DNA of 64,000 nucleotides from Cupriavidus sp. D39 (GTDB taxonomy: Bacteria; Pseudomonadota; Gammaproteobacteria; Burkholderiales; Burkholderiaceae). The DNA is taken from positions 3,844,001 through 3,908,000 of the forward strand of contig NZ_JAPNLE010000009.1 of the NCBI RefSeq assembly GCF_026627925.1. The letters are read 5' to 3'. A program made the translations under genes and the position numbers. Positions 1-9,988 of the stretch are shown piece by piece. Under the pieces are notes generated by a model, which saw nothing but the letters and a program-made list of their open reading frames with translations, was not told the DNA's origin and did no database searches. Position 1 is the first letter of the stretch, and the number at the start of each line of letters is the position of its first letter.

Positions 1-173
1 CGCATCAGCCGCATCTGGCCCGAAAAATTGGTGCAGGCGTCGCAAATCGCCATGTGCCCGCGCATGCGCACGCGCTCGATCCAGGTCAGCGGCCGGTCCA
101 TGCCTTCCATGGTCAGGTGGTGGATCTCCCGGCAGTTTGGCAGCAGCCGGCGGCGGGGTGGCGTATCAGGCAT
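1..173 (-). CDS. Zinc-finger (zf-HC2-like) anti-sigma-type protein, C-terminus cut by window edge
   Basis: About 57 codons are visible, starting at the ATG at 173 and running off the left edge. Near residues 39-46 there is an H-x3-C-x2-C arrangement (HMAICDAC), the zinc-binding signature of the zf-HC2 family found in anti-sigma factors such as ChrR and RsrA. It lies 114 bases downstream of, and on the same strand as, the sigma factor gene at 288-866, so the two are probably co-transcribed and it may bind that sigma factor. Only the zinc motif and the gene order support this; no sensor domain is visible and the rest of the protein is outside the window. Confidence 0.6.
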   Translation of the reverse strand, partial: MPDTPPRRRLLPNCREIHHLTMEGMDRPLTWIERVRMRGHMAICDACTNFSGQMRLM

Positions 174-287
174 GGCTTCCTTTGGTTCGAGAGGCGGTTT
201 TGGGCCGTGGCAGCTTGCCTGGCTGTCGCGGCCCGCTTACAAGGTCAGGCCAGCTTCAGGCCAAGCTTCAGGCCAAGGTTCCGGCGC

Positions 288-866
288 TCACGCCTTCTGC
301 CCGAACCAGTTCAGCTCCAGGCACTCGCGCAGGCGCATGCGGGCCCGGTACAGCATGACCCAAGCATTAGTCGTCGTGATCTCCAGTTCCTGACAGATTT
401 CTTCGGTTTCCAGCTCCAGCCATTCCCGCATCATGAAAATCCGGCCGATCTTGGCGGGCAGCTTGTCCACGCACAGTTGCAGGATCTCGAAGAACTCACG
501 GCGCTCCAGGGCGCGGTCCGGGTTGCCCCAGTCGGACGGCGGCGTGTGGTAATGGCCATTCTTGGCGAACAGGGCATCGAAGGCGTCGATATCCGACTGG
601 GCCTCGCCATCGTCGTCGCCGCCGCCCAGCGTCAGGCGCACTTCGCGCCGGCCGCTGCGCAGCGTATCGATGATCTTGTGCTTGAGGATGCCGATCAGGT
701 AGGTCTTCAGCGCGGACTGCCCGCTAAAGCGCTCCGGGTGCTCCAGCGCGGCCACCAGGGTGTCGGAGACGGTATCCTCGGCCAGTGCCTGGTCACGCAG
801 CTGCAGGCGCGCGAAGCGCAGCAAATGGGGGCGCAGGGCGCTAAGATCGTCGGGGTGCAGGCTCAT
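288..866 (-). CDS. ECF-type RNA polymerase sigma factor (sigma-70 family)
   Basis: A 192-residue protein with the two-domain layout of a group 4 sigma factor. Region 2 lies around residues 10-70 (AEDTVSDTLVAALEHPERF, then KTYLIGILKHKIIDTLR, which matches the -10 recognition helix). Region 4 lies around residues 145-185 (KLPAKIGRIFMMREW, then a helix-turn-helix with ICQELEITTTNAW). An upstream ATG would add 21 residues; I prefer the one at 866, which begins directly at the conserved MSLHPDDL segment. The downstream zinc-finger gene is a likely partner. The family commonly responds to oxidative, metal or envelope stress; the actual signal cannot be read here. Confidence 0.85.
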   Translation of the reverse strand: MSLHPDDLSALRPHLLRFARLQLRDQALAEDTVSDTLVAALEHPERFSGQSALKTYLIGILKHKIIDTLRSGRREVRLTLGGGDDDGEAQSDIDAFDALFAKNGHYHTPPSDWGNPDRALERREFFEILQLCVDKLPAKIGRIFMMREWLELETEEICQELEITTTNAWVMLYRARMRLRECLELNWFGQKA

Positions 867-1105
867 TGTGTTGCCGCTATTCGGTGGTGATGCGACTGTT
901 GGCCAACTGTTGCGTGGATAGAACGCCATGGTGCGCCGCAGTACGCATGCACCGGTTTTGAACCCCGCTGCACCACCGTCTGCACGCGTGCGCCGCGGTT
1001 TCTTGTAAAATCGGCGCCTGCCGCGGCCGGAGGTGGCCTAATCGGGGTAAAAACCCCCGTAACCAGTTGCTCACCGCCGGTCAGAATTGCCATGATACCT
1101 GTTGA

Positions 1106-2044
<939 letters not shown>

Positions 2045-2116
2045 AACGCATCTCCCGGCAGCGCGCCCATTGCGCGCATTGCGCGCGCTGCCGCCCCACC
2101 CTTCATTCTTTCCCGC

Positions 2117-3097
2117 GTGCCATCTATTTCCCCGCCCTTGCGCCGCAGCCTGCGCGGTGCGCGCCGACGCCGCCCCGCGGGCGACAATTCCGGCCGCACG
2201 GTCTGGCTGTTCGACCTCGACAACACGCTGCACGACGCGTCGCATGCGATCTTTCCCGCCATCAACCAGTTGATGACGGCGTATGTCGCGCGCGTGCTGG
2301 GCAGCGACGAGGCCACCGCCAGCGAGGTCCGGGTGAAGTACTGGCAGCGCTACGGTGCGACGCTGCTCGGCATGATCCGCCACCACAACGTGGACCCGGC
2401 CGACTTCCTGCGCGCCGCGCATGATTTCCCCGAACTGGCGGAGATGGTGCGGGTGCGGCGCGGCCTGGCCGGCCACCTGCGCCGCCTGCCCGGGCGCAAG
2501 ATCCTGGTGACCAACGCGCCGGAGCAATACGCGCGCGCGGTGATGAAAGTGGCTGGCATCCAACGGTGTTTCGAGCGGGTGGTCGCCATAGAGGACATGT
2601 GGGTGCATGGCCACCTACGGCCCAAGCCGGACCGGCGCATGCTGCGCCGGCTGCTGGTGCAGCAGCGGGTGGCGCCGCACCGGGCGGTGCTGGTGGAAGA
2701 CACGCTGTCCCACCTCAAGCGCTATGCGGGCACGGGCATTCGCACGGCCTGGGTGACGGGCTACCTGCGCACGCTGGCGCCATCGCGCCCGCACGACGTG
2801 CCGATGCCCGCGGGCGCTGCCGTGGCGGGCGCCGGCGGCGACGCCGCGGTGCGCAGCACGCTGGACGCGGAGGGCCGGCAGCACGCCGGCCACGCCGCGC
2901 AGGAACATTCGGTGACGCTGGTGGCGGCCGAGACGCAGGACCCGCCCGCGCTGGCGGCCGGCACGACGGCGCCGCAGGCGCTGCCGGCATCGGCGCCGCG
3001 CGTGCGGGCGCGGATCGTAAATCGCCCCGGCTATGTGAACGTAAAAGTACAATCCATGCATCAACTCCAACGACGAATGCGGAGAATCGGGTCATGA
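2117..3097 (+). CDS. HAD-superfamily hydrolase, pyrimidine 5'-nucleotidase type, with long C-terminal tail
   Basis: The 326-residue protein has all four HAD motifs: DLDNT at 33-37 (nucleophile and general acid), a TNAP motif II, the lysine in RPKPDRR, and VLVEDTLSHL as motif IV. The cap region resembles the Sdt1/Phm8-like pyrimidine 5'-nucleotidases, so a nucleotide monophosphate is the likely substrate. The HAD fold ends near residue 215; the last ~110 residues are rich in alanine, proline and glycine and have no motif I recognise. The start is GTG at 2117. The stop overlaps the slmA start (ATGA at 3094-3097), which implies translational coupling. Confidence 0.8.
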   Translation: MPSISPPLRRSLRGARRRRPAGDNSGRTVWLFDLDNTLHDASHAIFPAINQLMTAYVARVLGSDEATASEVRVKYWQRYGATLLGMIRHHNVDPADFLRAAHDFPELAEMVRVRRGLAGHLRRLPGRKILVTNAPEQYARAVMKVAGIQRCFERVVAIEDMWVHGHLRPKPDRRMLRRLLVQQRVAPHRAVLVEDTLSHLKRYAGTGIRTAWVTGYLRTLAPSRPHDVPMPAGAAVAGAGGDAAVRSTLDAEGRQHAGHAAQEHSVTLVAAETQDPPALAAGTTAPQALPASAPRVRARIVNRPGYVNVKVQSMHQLQRRMRRIGS

Positions 3098-3753
3098 TGC
3101 ACAGTAACGGGCGCCCATCGGGTGCGGCTCCGGCCGCCGCCGGGCAGGGCGCAGGCGTGGACGGGGCGCCGGTACGCAAACGCCCGCGTCCGGGCGAGCG
3201 GCAGGTGCAGATCCTGCAAACGCTGGCCGGGATGCTGGAAGTGCCGCGCGGGGAAAAGGTCACCACCGCGGCGCTGGCTGCCAAGCTCAGCGTATCGGAG
3301 GCGGCGCTATACCGCCATTTCGCCAGCAAGGCGCAGATGTTCGAAGGCCTGATCGGCTTTATCGAGCAGACCGTCTTCGGCCTGATCAACCAGATCACCA
3401 CCCAGGAAGAGCATGGCTTGCGCCAGGCGCACGCCGTGGTGCGCATGCTGCTGTCCTTTGCCGAGAAGAATCCCGGCATGACGCGCGTGCTGACCGGCGA
3501 AGCGCTGGTGGGCGAGCACGACCGCCTGCAGGAGCGCATCAACCAGCTAGTGGACCGGATCGAGGCCTCGCTGCGGCAGTGCCTGAAGATCGCCATCAGC
3601 CAGGGCGCCTTTCCGCCCGACGCCGACGTGCCGGTGCGCGCCGCGCTGATCGTGGCGACCGTGCAGGGGCAGTGGCATCGCTATGCCAAGAGCGGCTTTC
3701 GCAAGCTGCCCAGCGAGAACGCGGACGCGCAGTTGCGTGTGCTGCTCGGCTAG
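3094..3753 (+). CDS. slmA: Nucleoid occlusion factor SlmA (TetR family)
   Basis: A 219-residue TetR-family protein. Residues about 35-80 form the helix-turn-helix, with TTAALAAKLSVSEAALYRHF typical of SlmA, followed by an all-helical ligand/dimer domain. In SlmA-containing bacteria the DNA-bound protein blocks FtsZ ring assembly over unsegregated chromosome. The first ~30 residues are a disordered alanine/glycine-rich extension. The gene overlaps the upstream HAD gene by four bases and ends just before a dispersed repeat. The family is recognised mainly from the HTH and the conserved FVGL-like core; a different TetR regulator is possible but less likely. Confidence 0.8.
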   Translation: MMHSNGRPSGAAPAAAGQGAGVDGAPVRKRPRPGERQVQILQTLAGMLEVPRGEKVTTAALAAKLSVSEAALYRHFASKAQMFEGLIGFIEQTVFGLINQITTQEEHGLRQAHAVVRMLLSFAEKNPGMTRVLTGEALVGEHDRLQERINQLVDRIEASLRQCLKIAISQGAFPPDADVPVRAALIVATVQGQWHRYAKSGFRKLPSENADAQLRVLLG

Positions 3754-3794
3754 GCTGCGCCCATTCTGAAGCATTAGCCGAAGCCGGCCGGACA

Positions 3795-4082
3795 GGCCAA
3801 AACCGTCTGCCATGACGACGGCTGTCGCTCCCTCTCCCCTCAGGGGGAGAGGGCTGGGGAGAGGGGTGGCTTAGCTAGGAGCCACTGGAAGCGAAGCCCA
3901 TGGTTTTTTCAGCATGACGGCATAACCAGCGCCAGCCCTCTCCCCCGGCCCCTCTGCCACAAGTGGGAGAGGGGAGCAAACCAGCGGCCCTGGACGAAGC
4001 CGCCGAACAGGCCAAAGCCGCGCGCCATGACGACGGCTGTCTCTCCCTCTCACCTCAGTGGGAGAGGGAGCAAACCGTGGCA
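3795..4082. repeat. Dispersed intergenic repeat R1, copy a (reverse orientation)
   Basis: This fills the 340-base gap between slmA and creD. It consists of short palindromes built on CCCTCTCCC / GGGAGAGGG, with the connecting phrases GCCATGACGACGGCTGT and GGCTTAGCTAGGAGCCACT. The same phrases return in inverted orientation at 28.9-29.1 kb and 54.9-55.2 kb, and partly at 43.9 kb, always between genes. The arms can fold into several hairpins, and some would act as transcription terminators between the convergent slmA and creD genes. No open frame here looks genuine. Confidence 0.85.
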
Positions 4083-4093
4083 TTGTCCTCCGC

Positions 4094-5515
4094 TCAGGCC
4101 TGTATGGTCGCATCGGCGTTTTCGTCGGCCGGGGCCGCAGGCTTGTCGCGCAGAGGTTGCCATGCGGCGCCTGCGGCGTACCAGTCGATGCGCCGGGTCA
4201 TCACCATGATGGCGGCCAGGATCACGAACATCAGCAGCGAGCCCAGCATCAGCGCATTGTCCTCCGACAGCAGCAAGCCATAGAGCGCGCCGTACAGCAC
4301 GGCCAGCAGCGTGGCAAAGGCCAGCCCACGCCGCCAGCTCTGCAGCACGAACGACAGGTAGAAGCCCAGCAGCCCGATGCAGCCGGCGCTGGCCGCCAGG
4401 TAGGCGAGCGCGAACGAGATATGCTCGGACAGGCTCAGCAGCAGCAGGAAGAATACCGCGAGTGCGAGGCCTACCAACAGGTATTGGATCGGGTGGATGC
4501 GCAGGCGCTTGACCAGCTCGAACATGAAGAAGCCGGCGAAGGTCAGCAGCACGAACATGGCGCCGTACTTCACCGCGCGCTCCGCCTGCAGGTAGATGTT
4601 GACCGGATCGATCAGCGTCACCGACACCGTTTCGAGCATGCCGTCGCCGGTGCCCGCAAGCTGGCTGCGGGCCTTGGTGTTATACGAGGTCACGCTCCAG
4701 TTGCTGCGAAAGCCCTGCGCGCTCACGCTGCGGGTGCGCGGCAGGAAGTCGCCATCGAAACTCGGATGCGGCCACGCGGAATCGAGCGAGATGTCGTTCT
4801 GGTCCCCCACCGGGGTGAAGGCCAGCGACTGCGCGCCCAGCAGCGGCAAGGTCAGCGAGAACGGCACCACGCGCTGTGCCTGCGCGGACCTGCCATCCAG
4901 GCCGGGCTTGGCGGCTTTGGCGGGCGGCAAGTCGATCTCGGCGTGCAGGCCTTGCGACAGGCTTTTGAGCCGCGCGCCTTGCTCCAGCTTCAGCGCCTTG
5001 CCGTCCAGCTCGAACGCAGGTGCCGCCATCAGGCCGCGCGTGTCGCTGATGCCGATCGTGATGTACGGCTGGCCCACCTCAAAGGCGACGTGCCCGGCCG
5101 AGCGCGGCAGGTCGGCCGGGTCGGGCAGCGCGATGGTGCCCTGCCAGCGGCTTTGCATCTCGTACACCAGCACCTTGTGGATGCCGCGATAGCGCTCGCT
5201 CGGCGTGACCTCGCCCTTGACCCGTAGCATCGTGGGGAAGACCAGCAACTGTCCGACCTCTGCCTGCAGCACGGTGGCATTCGGCCGCTTCGGGTCGCTG
5301 CTGTCCGTCACGCGCAGGATCTCCTTGTACGGCAGCACCAGCACCGGGCCGGTCAGGGTCTGCGGGCCGGCGTAGCTTTGCCAGACGCTGCGTACCGCTT
5401 CCTCGCGGTAGTGCTTGCGGTCCTGCACGGCATTGCCCACGAGATGCAGCGGGATCAGGATCAGCAGGATCAGGAACGCCGTGATGGCGGATTTGAAAAA
5501 CAGGATTCGGTTCAT
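4094..5515 (-). CDS. creD: Inner membrane protein CreD
   Basis: A 473-residue CreD-family protein: one N-terminal membrane helix (about residues 8-28), a large periplasmic domain (about 30-300), and a cluster of hydrophobic segments in the last 170 residues. CreD is the best-known target of the CreBC two-component system and is linked to envelope integrity and beta-lactam response in Escherichia, Pseudomonas and Aeromonas; its biochemical activity is unknown. It lies 110 bases downstream of creC on the same strand. I searched the gap for the direct TTCAC repeat that CreB binds elsewhere and found no clear copy. Confidence 0.9.
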   Translation of the reverse strand: MNRILFFKSAITAFLILLILIPLHLVGNAVQDRKHYREEAVRSVWQSYAGPQTLTGPVLVLPYKEILRVTDSSDPKRPNATVLQAEVGQLLVFPTMLRVKGEVTPSERYRGIHKVLVYEMQSRWQGTIALPDPADLPRSAGHVAFEVGQPYITIGISDTRGLMAAPAFELDGKALKLEQGARLKSLSQGLHAEIDLPPAKAAKPGLDGRSAQAQRVVPFSLTLPLLGAQSLAFTPVGDQNDISLDSAWPHPSFDGDFLPRTRSVSAQGFRSNWSVTSYNTKARSQLAGTGDGMLETVSVTLIDPVNIYLQAERAVKYGAMFVLLTFAGFFMFELVKRLRIHPIQYLLVGLALAVFFLLLLSLSEHISFALAYLAASAGCIGLLGFYLSFVLQSWRRGLAFATLLAVLYGALYGLLLSEDNALMLGSLLMFVILAAIMVMTRRIDWYAAGAAWQPLRDKPAAPADENADATIQA

Positions 5516-5625
5516 GGCGGCAGGCGCGCGGGAGTGACGATGCCGCTAGCTTAGGGTTGCCATGTGAGCCGCCGCGGAAGCCTGCGTGAAGCGATTGGCC
5601 CGATTGTGTGCTGAGTGTGAAGTCG

Positions 5626-7068
5626 CTATGCCGCAGGCAGCGCCAGCGTCGCGCACGCTCCGCCCTCGGCGCGGTTGGCCAGCGTGATTTCACCGTGATG
5701 CAGCGTAGCGATCTCGCGCACGAAGCACAGGCCCAGCCCGGTGCTCTTGTCCTGCCCGCCGGGGCGCGGCAGCGAGTAGAAGCGCTCGAACAGGCGCGGC
5801 AGCGCATAGTCCGGAATGCCGGGGCCGTGATCGGTGACGCGCACGGCGATCTTCTCGGCGGGATCACTGCCGTGCGCCACGGACACGTCGACCGTGCTGG
5901 CCGCCGGCGCGAAGTCGATGGCATTCTCCAGCAGGTTGCCCAGCGCCTGGTGCAGCAGGAACGGATCGCCTTTCACGACCGGCTCGGGCTGGCCAGACGG
6001 CATCAAGCGCAGCGTCAGGCCGCGCTGGCGGGCGCGCGGCTCCAACTCATGCAGCAACTGCTCGATCAGCGGCACCAATGCAACCGGCTCGTGGGTCTCC
6101 AGGCTCTGGCGTTGCTCCAGCGCCGCCAGCGCCAGCAGCTTGCGGATCATTGCCTCAAGCCGCTGTGCCTGCCGCCGGATATTGGCGACGAAGCGGTGGC
6201 GGTCGGCGCCCGGCATGTCTTCCTGCAGCAGCTCGGCGGCGCCGCTGATGGCCGCCAGCGGGCTCTTCATCTCGTGCGTCAGCGTGTGGATGTAGTGCTC
6301 GACATATTGCTTGTCCTCCAGCCGCAGGCGCATGCTCTCTACCGAGCGGCCCAGCTCGGCCAGCTCGCTGGCGCCGCGCAGGGGCATCTCGGCGCGCTCG
6401 CCCGCCGCCACCGCGCGCGCATAGCGCTGCAGCTGGCGCAGGCCGTGCACCAGCCACAGCGTGCAGGCCAGGCCGATGACGAACGCGCCGCCCATCAGCA
6501 ACAGGCCGCTCTGCAGGATCTTGCGCTGGCTGCGTTCGATGAACGGCGCCATCGTCACGTTGGGCTTGGCCACGGTCAGCACGCCGATGGTCTTGTTGCC
6601 GTCGCGGATGGGGGCTGCCACGTGCATCACCGTGCTGGCATCGTCGTCGGGGTTGGCGCGCGTGCTGCGCGCGCCGTACTCGCCCCGCAGCGTGCGGTAG
6701 ACATCGTTCCAGCGCGAGTAATCCGCGCCAACCGCCGCCTCGCCGGAATCGAAGCGCACGATGCCGCGCTCGTCCGTGATATAGATGCGGTAGCCCACCG
6801 CATCCTTGTGCATACCCCAGACATTGGCATCGACCTTGTCCTCGCGCAGCCGCGCCAGGCGGCGCGCGAAGGCGCCGTCGGCGATGCGGCCGTTCTTCAT
6901 GTCGTCGGCGGCCAGCACCGCCAGCACATGGGCGGTATCGACCAGCGTGTCCTCCATGGCCTGCCGCACGCCGGGCTTGACCTCCTGCACGAACACCCGC
7001 AGCGTAAGGAACGCCGCCAGCCCGACGATCAGGAAGAAGCCGAAGAAGATGCGAAGCCCGATATGCAT
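5626..7068 (-). CDS. creC: Sensor histidine kinase CreC
   Basis: A 480-residue membrane sensor kinase. There is a transmembrane helix at residues 4-25, a periplasmic domain to about 180, a second membrane helix (LLLMGGAFVIGLACTLWLV) and a HAMP linker. The dimerisation box carries the phospho-accepting histidine His265 (HEMKSP), followed by the N, G1 (DHGPGIPD) and G2 (STGLGLC) ATP-binding motifs. The ATG at 7068 gives the usual CreC length. Gene order creB-creC-creD is conserved; creA is absent. Confidence 0.92.
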   Translation of the reverse strand: MHIGLRIFFGFFLIVGLAAFLTLRVFVQEVKPGVRQAMEDTLVDTAHVLAVLAADDMKNGRIADGAFARRLARLREDKVDANVWGMHKDAVGYRIYITDERGIVRFDSGEAAVGADYSRWNDVYRTLRGEYGARSTRANPDDDASTVMHVAAPIRDGNKTIGVLTVAKPNVTMAPFIERSQRKILQSGLLLMGGAFVIGLACTLWLVHGLRQLQRYARAVAAGERAEMPLRGASELAELGRSVESMRLRLEDKQYVEHYIHTLTHEMKSPLAAISGAAELLQEDMPGADRHRFVANIRRQAQRLEAMIRKLLALAALEQRQSLETHEPVALVPLIEQLLHELEPRARQRGLTLRLMPSGQPEPVVKGDPFLLHQALGNLLENAIDFAPAASTVDVSVAHGSDPAEKIAVRVTDHGPGIPDYALPRLFERFYSLPRPGGQDKSTGLGLCFVREIATLHHGEITLANRAEGGACATLALPAA

Positions 7069-7109
7069 GCGTGGCCGTGGATAGGTTGTGTATGAAGTGG
7101 AGGCGCCGC

Positions 7110-7808
7110 TCAGCCTTCGAGCGAATAACCCATGCCACGATGGGTGCGGATCGAATCGCACTCCGGATCGAGCGCGCGCAGCTTGGCGCGCACCGTCTTG
7201 ATATGCGTATCGACGGTGCGGTCGATGGTGTCGAGCGCGTCGTGCCAGACCAGGTCCATCAGCTGCGCGCGCGAATAGATGCGCCCGGGATGCTGCAGCA
7301 GCAAGGCCAGGAGCCGGTACTCGTAGCGGGTCAGGTCGAGCCACTGGCCGCGCCAGGCCAGGCGCGCGCCGTCGGCATCGAGCGTGAAGCCTTCAGGCTG
7401 CACGGGTGCCGGCGCAAGTCCAGGCGGCGCGGCACGCTTGCCGGCGCGCCGCAGGATCACGCGTACCCGCGCCGCCAGCTCTCGCGGCGAGAAGGGCTTC
7501 ACCACGTAGTCGTCGGCGCCGATCTCCAGCCCGACGATGCGGTCGATTTCCTCGTTGCGCGCGGTGAGGAAGATCACGGGCACATCGGAGAAGGTGCGCA
7601 GCGTGCGGCAGACTTCGAAGCCATTGATGTCGGGCAGGCCCACGTCCAGGATCACCAGGTCCGGCGCTTGCGCGCGCAGGCGCGCAAGCGCGGCGCCGCC
7701 GAGCGCGCAGTGCTCGACCGTCATGCCTTCGGTGGATAGCGCATAGAGGATGGTGTCCGCGATGGCGGATTCGTCTTCGATGACCAGGATGCTGGGTGGT
7801 TTCGTCAA
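7110..7808 (-). CDS. creB: Response regulator CreB (OmpR/PhoB family)
   Basis: A 232-residue OmpR-type regulator. The receiver domain (about 5-120) has the acidic pocket E11-D12, the phosphorylated Asp55 (VILDVGLPD) and the switch Lys104 (VVKPFSP). A winged-helix DNA-binding domain follows (about 135-230) ending in RTHRGMGYSLEG. It is first in creBCD, 41 bases ahead of creC. Its promoter must lie in the 378-base gap shared with the divergent metX leader, so the two transcription units start back to back. Confidence 0.92.
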   Translation of the reverse strand: MTKPPSILVIEDESAIADTILYALSTEGMTVEHCALGGAALARLRAQAPDLVILDVGLPDINGFEVCRTLRTFSDVPVIFLTARNEEIDRIVGLEIGADDYVVKPFSPRELAARVRVILRRAGKRAAPPGLAPAPVQPEGFTLDADGARLAWRGQWLDLTRYEYRLLALLLQHPGRIYSRAQLMDLVWHDALDTIDRTVDTHIKTVRAKLRALDPECDSIRTHRGMGYSLEG

Positions 7809-7891
7809 GGCTGGATTGGCGATTGGTTAGCGTTTGGTTCGTGTTTGGCCCGCGTCGGGCGGCGCGCCGCCGCCGCCGCCATTGTTTGCTC

Positions 7892-7897
7892 TATAAT
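7892..7897 (+). promoter_or_regulatory. Likely -10 element for metX
   Basis: A perfect TATAAT sits just before the first stem of the SAM-II-like leader, so transcription would start at about 7904, at the aptamer's 5' edge. No convincing -35 box is visible at the expected spacing. metK has the same arrangement, TATAAT directly before its leader. Confidence 0.55.
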
Positions 7898-7900
7898 AGG

Positions 7901-8010
7901 CGGGTCGCGCCGATTTGATGACTGGCTTGCGGGCGCGCGGCGGCATGGTAACCCCTGGAGGCGTGGTTTTGGGGGTTCCGGCAGCCAATATAAATGCGGC
8001 TAAAGAGGTG
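7901..8010 (+). promoter_or_regulatory. SAM-II-like riboswitch (long-loop variant) upstream of metX
   Basis: The leader reproduces the order of the classical SAM-II aptamer. A GC stem P1 (7906-7911 with 7932-7937) closes a loop beginning GATTT and ending CTTGCG. After an inserted hairpin (7947-7955 with 7971-7979) comes the 3' segment ATATAAATGCGGCTAAAG (7988-8005), close to the SAM-II segment ATAAATG..GCTAAA. The loop matches the metK leader of this window (shared TGAC and CTTGCG). SAM-II switches normally sit before metX/metA-type genes and reduce expression when SAM is high. The inserted hairpin is why I call it a long-loop variant. A T-tract at 8154-8159 after a G-rich run may be the expression platform. 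Confidence 0.62.
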
Positions 8011-8186
8011 GGTCGGTTCCCTGCCACGCAAGGCACCGACACGCGGGACACAAGACCCGTGCAAAACCCGATTTGGCTGCGCCGTCGTTGATGCTGTGTT
8101 TGATGTCAGGTTCGATGTCATCCGCAGGCAACGTCCACGCAATGCCGGTCGGGTTTTTTGCGCCTGTTTGCCAACGGGCTTATTCC

Positions 8187-9359
8187 ATGACAGACGTAGC
8201 TCCGCCTCCTGCCACGTTGGCATTGCCGGCCGATTCGGTCGGCTTCGTCACGCCGCAGCGCATGCATTTCCCCGAGCCGTTGAAGCTGCGCAACGGCACC
8301 TCGCTAGCCGACTACGACCTGATGGTCGAGACCTACGGCACGCTCAACGCCGCCCGCTCCAATGCCGTGCTGGTGTGCCACGCGCTCAACGCTTCGCACC
8401 ACGTGGCCGGCGTGTACGAGCACGACCCGCGCGACGTCGGCTGGTGGGACAACATGGTTGGCCCGGGCAAGCCGCTCGACACCGACCACTTCTTCGTCAT
8501 CGGCGTCAACAACCTCGGTTCCTGCTTCGGCTCGACCGGCCCGATGAGCGCCAACCCCGCCACCGGCCAGCCCTATGGCGCGATGTTCCCGGTGGTCACG
8601 GTGGAAGACTGGGTCAATGCCCAGGCGCGCGTGGCGGACCGGTTCGGCATCACCCAGTTCGCGGCGGTGATGGGCGGCAGCCTGGGCGGCATGCAGGCAC
8701 TGGCCTGGAGCCTGATGTATCCGGAGCGGCTGCGCCACTGCATCGTGGTGGCATCCACCCCCAAGCTGTCGGCGCAGAACATCGCCTTCAACGAGGTGGC
8801 GCGCAGCGCGATCCTGTCCGACCCGGACTTCCACGGCGGCAACTACTACGCGCACGGCGTCAAGCCCAAGCGCGGCCTGCGCGTGGCGCGCATGATCGGC
8901 CATATCACTTACCTGTCCGACGAGGACATGGCGGAGAAATTCGGCCGCGAGCTCAAGACCGACGACATCCGCTTCTCCTTCGATGTCGAGTTCCAGGTGG
9001 AGAGCTACCTGCGCTACCAGGGCGACAAGTTCGCCGAGTACTTCGATGCCAACACCTACCTGCTGATCACGCGCGCGCTCGATTATTTCGATCCGGCGCT
9101 GGCCTTCGGCGGCGATCTCACGCGCGCGGTGTCGCAGACGCAGGCCAGCTTCCTGGTGGCCAGCTTCACCACCGACTGGCGCTTCGCCCCCAATCGCAGC
9201 CGCGAGCTGGTCAAGGCCCTGCTCGACAACAAGCGCCCGGTCAGCTATGCGGAGATCGATGCGCCGCACGGGCACGACGCCTTCCTGCTCGACGACCCGC
9301 GCTATCACAACCTGATGCGCGCCTACTACGAACGCATCGCCGAGGAGATAGGTGCATGA
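8187..9359 (+). CDS. metX: Homoserine O-acyltransferase MetX
   Basis: A 390-residue alpha/beta-hydrolase-fold enzyme that acylates L-homoserine, the committed step of methionine synthesis. The nucleophile is Ser165 in MGGSLGG; the oxyanion and substrate segment is GSTGPMS (115-121); the catalytic histidine is in APHGHDAF near the C-terminus. MetX proteins may use acetyl-CoA or succinyl-CoA, and several proteobacterial ones use succinyl-CoA, so the acyl donor is left open. The start ATG at 8187 agrees with the family N-terminus. The stop overlaps metW by ATGA, the normal metXW operon. A SAM-II-like leader lies upstream. Confidence 0.94.
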   Translation: MTDVAPPPATLALPADSVGFVTPQRMHFPEPLKLRNGTSLADYDLMVETYGTLNAARSNAVLVCHALNASHHVAGVYEHDPRDVGWWDNMVGPGKPLDTDHFFVIGVNNLGSCFGSTGPMSANPATGQPYGAMFPVVTVEDWVNAQARVADRFGITQFAAVMGGSLGGMQALAWSLMYPERLRHCIVVASTPKLSAQNIAFNEVARSAILSDPDFHGGNYYAHGVKPKRGLRVARMIGHITYLSDEDMAEKFGRELKTDDIRFSFDVEFQVESYLRYQGDKFAEYFDANTYLLITRALDYFDPALAFGGDLTRAVSQTQASFLVASFTTDWRFAPNRSRELVKALLDNKRPVSYAEIDAPHGHDAFLLDDPRYHNLMRAYYERIAEEIGA

Positions 9360-9967
9360 ATGCCGCGGCCAACCCCAATATCCTGGCGCTGCGCCCCGAC
9401 TTCCGCGCCATCGCGCGCTGGATCGAGCCCAACTCCACGGTGCTCGACCTTGGTTGCGGCGACGGCAGCCTGCTGCGCGTGCTGCAGGACGAGCTCGACG
9501 TGCAGGCCTACGGCATCGAGATCCAGGACGACGGCGTGCTGGCGTGCGCGCAGAAGGGCGTGCACGTGATCCAGCAGAACCTGGAAGGCGGCCTGGCGCT
9601 GTTCGAGGACAAGAGCTTCGATACGGTGATCCTGTCGCAGACGCTGCAGACCATCCACAACACCGCGCAGGTCCTGCGCGAGACGCTGCGGGTGGGGCGC
9701 GAATGCATCGTGTCCTTCCCCAACTTCGGCTACTGGCCGCACCGGCTGTCGGTGTTCCGCGGCCGCATGCCGGTGTCGGAGGCGCTGCCGTACCAGTGGT
9801 ACAACACGCCGAACGTGCGGGTGCTGACCATCAGCGACTTTGAAGCGCTGGCGTCCAAGGTCGGCCTGCGCATCCTCGACCGCGTGGTGATGCATGAGGG
9901 CGTGACGGTCAACTGGGGCTCGAACTGGCGCGGCAGCCTGGCGGTGTACCGGGTTTGCGCCGCCTGA
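9356..9967 (+). CDS. metW: Methionine biosynthesis protein MetW
   Basis: A 203-residue class I SAM-methyltransferase-fold protein; the SAM site is [14 protein letters not shown] near residues 27-40, followed by an acidic beta-strand end and the conserved segment [11 protein letters not shown]. MetW is almost always translationally coupled to metX, as here (four-base overlap). Work in related bacteria shows it is needed together with MetX for acyl-homoserine formation, probably as a complex; methyltransferase activity has not been shown. It ends 21 bases from the convergent LysR gene. Confidence 0.93.
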   Translation: MNAAANPNILALRPDFRAIARWIEPNSTVLDLGCGDGSLLRVLQDELDVQAYGIEIQDDGVLACAQKGVHVIQQNLEGGLALFEDKSFDTVILSQTLQTIHNTAQVLRETLRVGRECIVSFPNFGYWPHRLSVFRGRMPVSEALPYQWYNTPNVRVLTISDFEALASKVGLRILDRVVMHEGVTVNWGSNWRGSLAVYRVCAA

Positions 9968-9988
9968 GCCGGCGAGGGCGGGGGCTGT

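Noticed and set aside
3795..4082. CRISPR array made of the GGGAGAGGG repeats
   Set aside because: Spacing and unit length are irregular, the units are palindromic hairpins, and the spacers themselves recur in other copies. No cas genes are present.
5516..5625. CreB-binding cre-tag upstream of creD
   Set aside because: Two GTGAAG half sites occur at 5587 and 5617, but their spacing is far from the TTCAC-N6-TTCAC arrangement.
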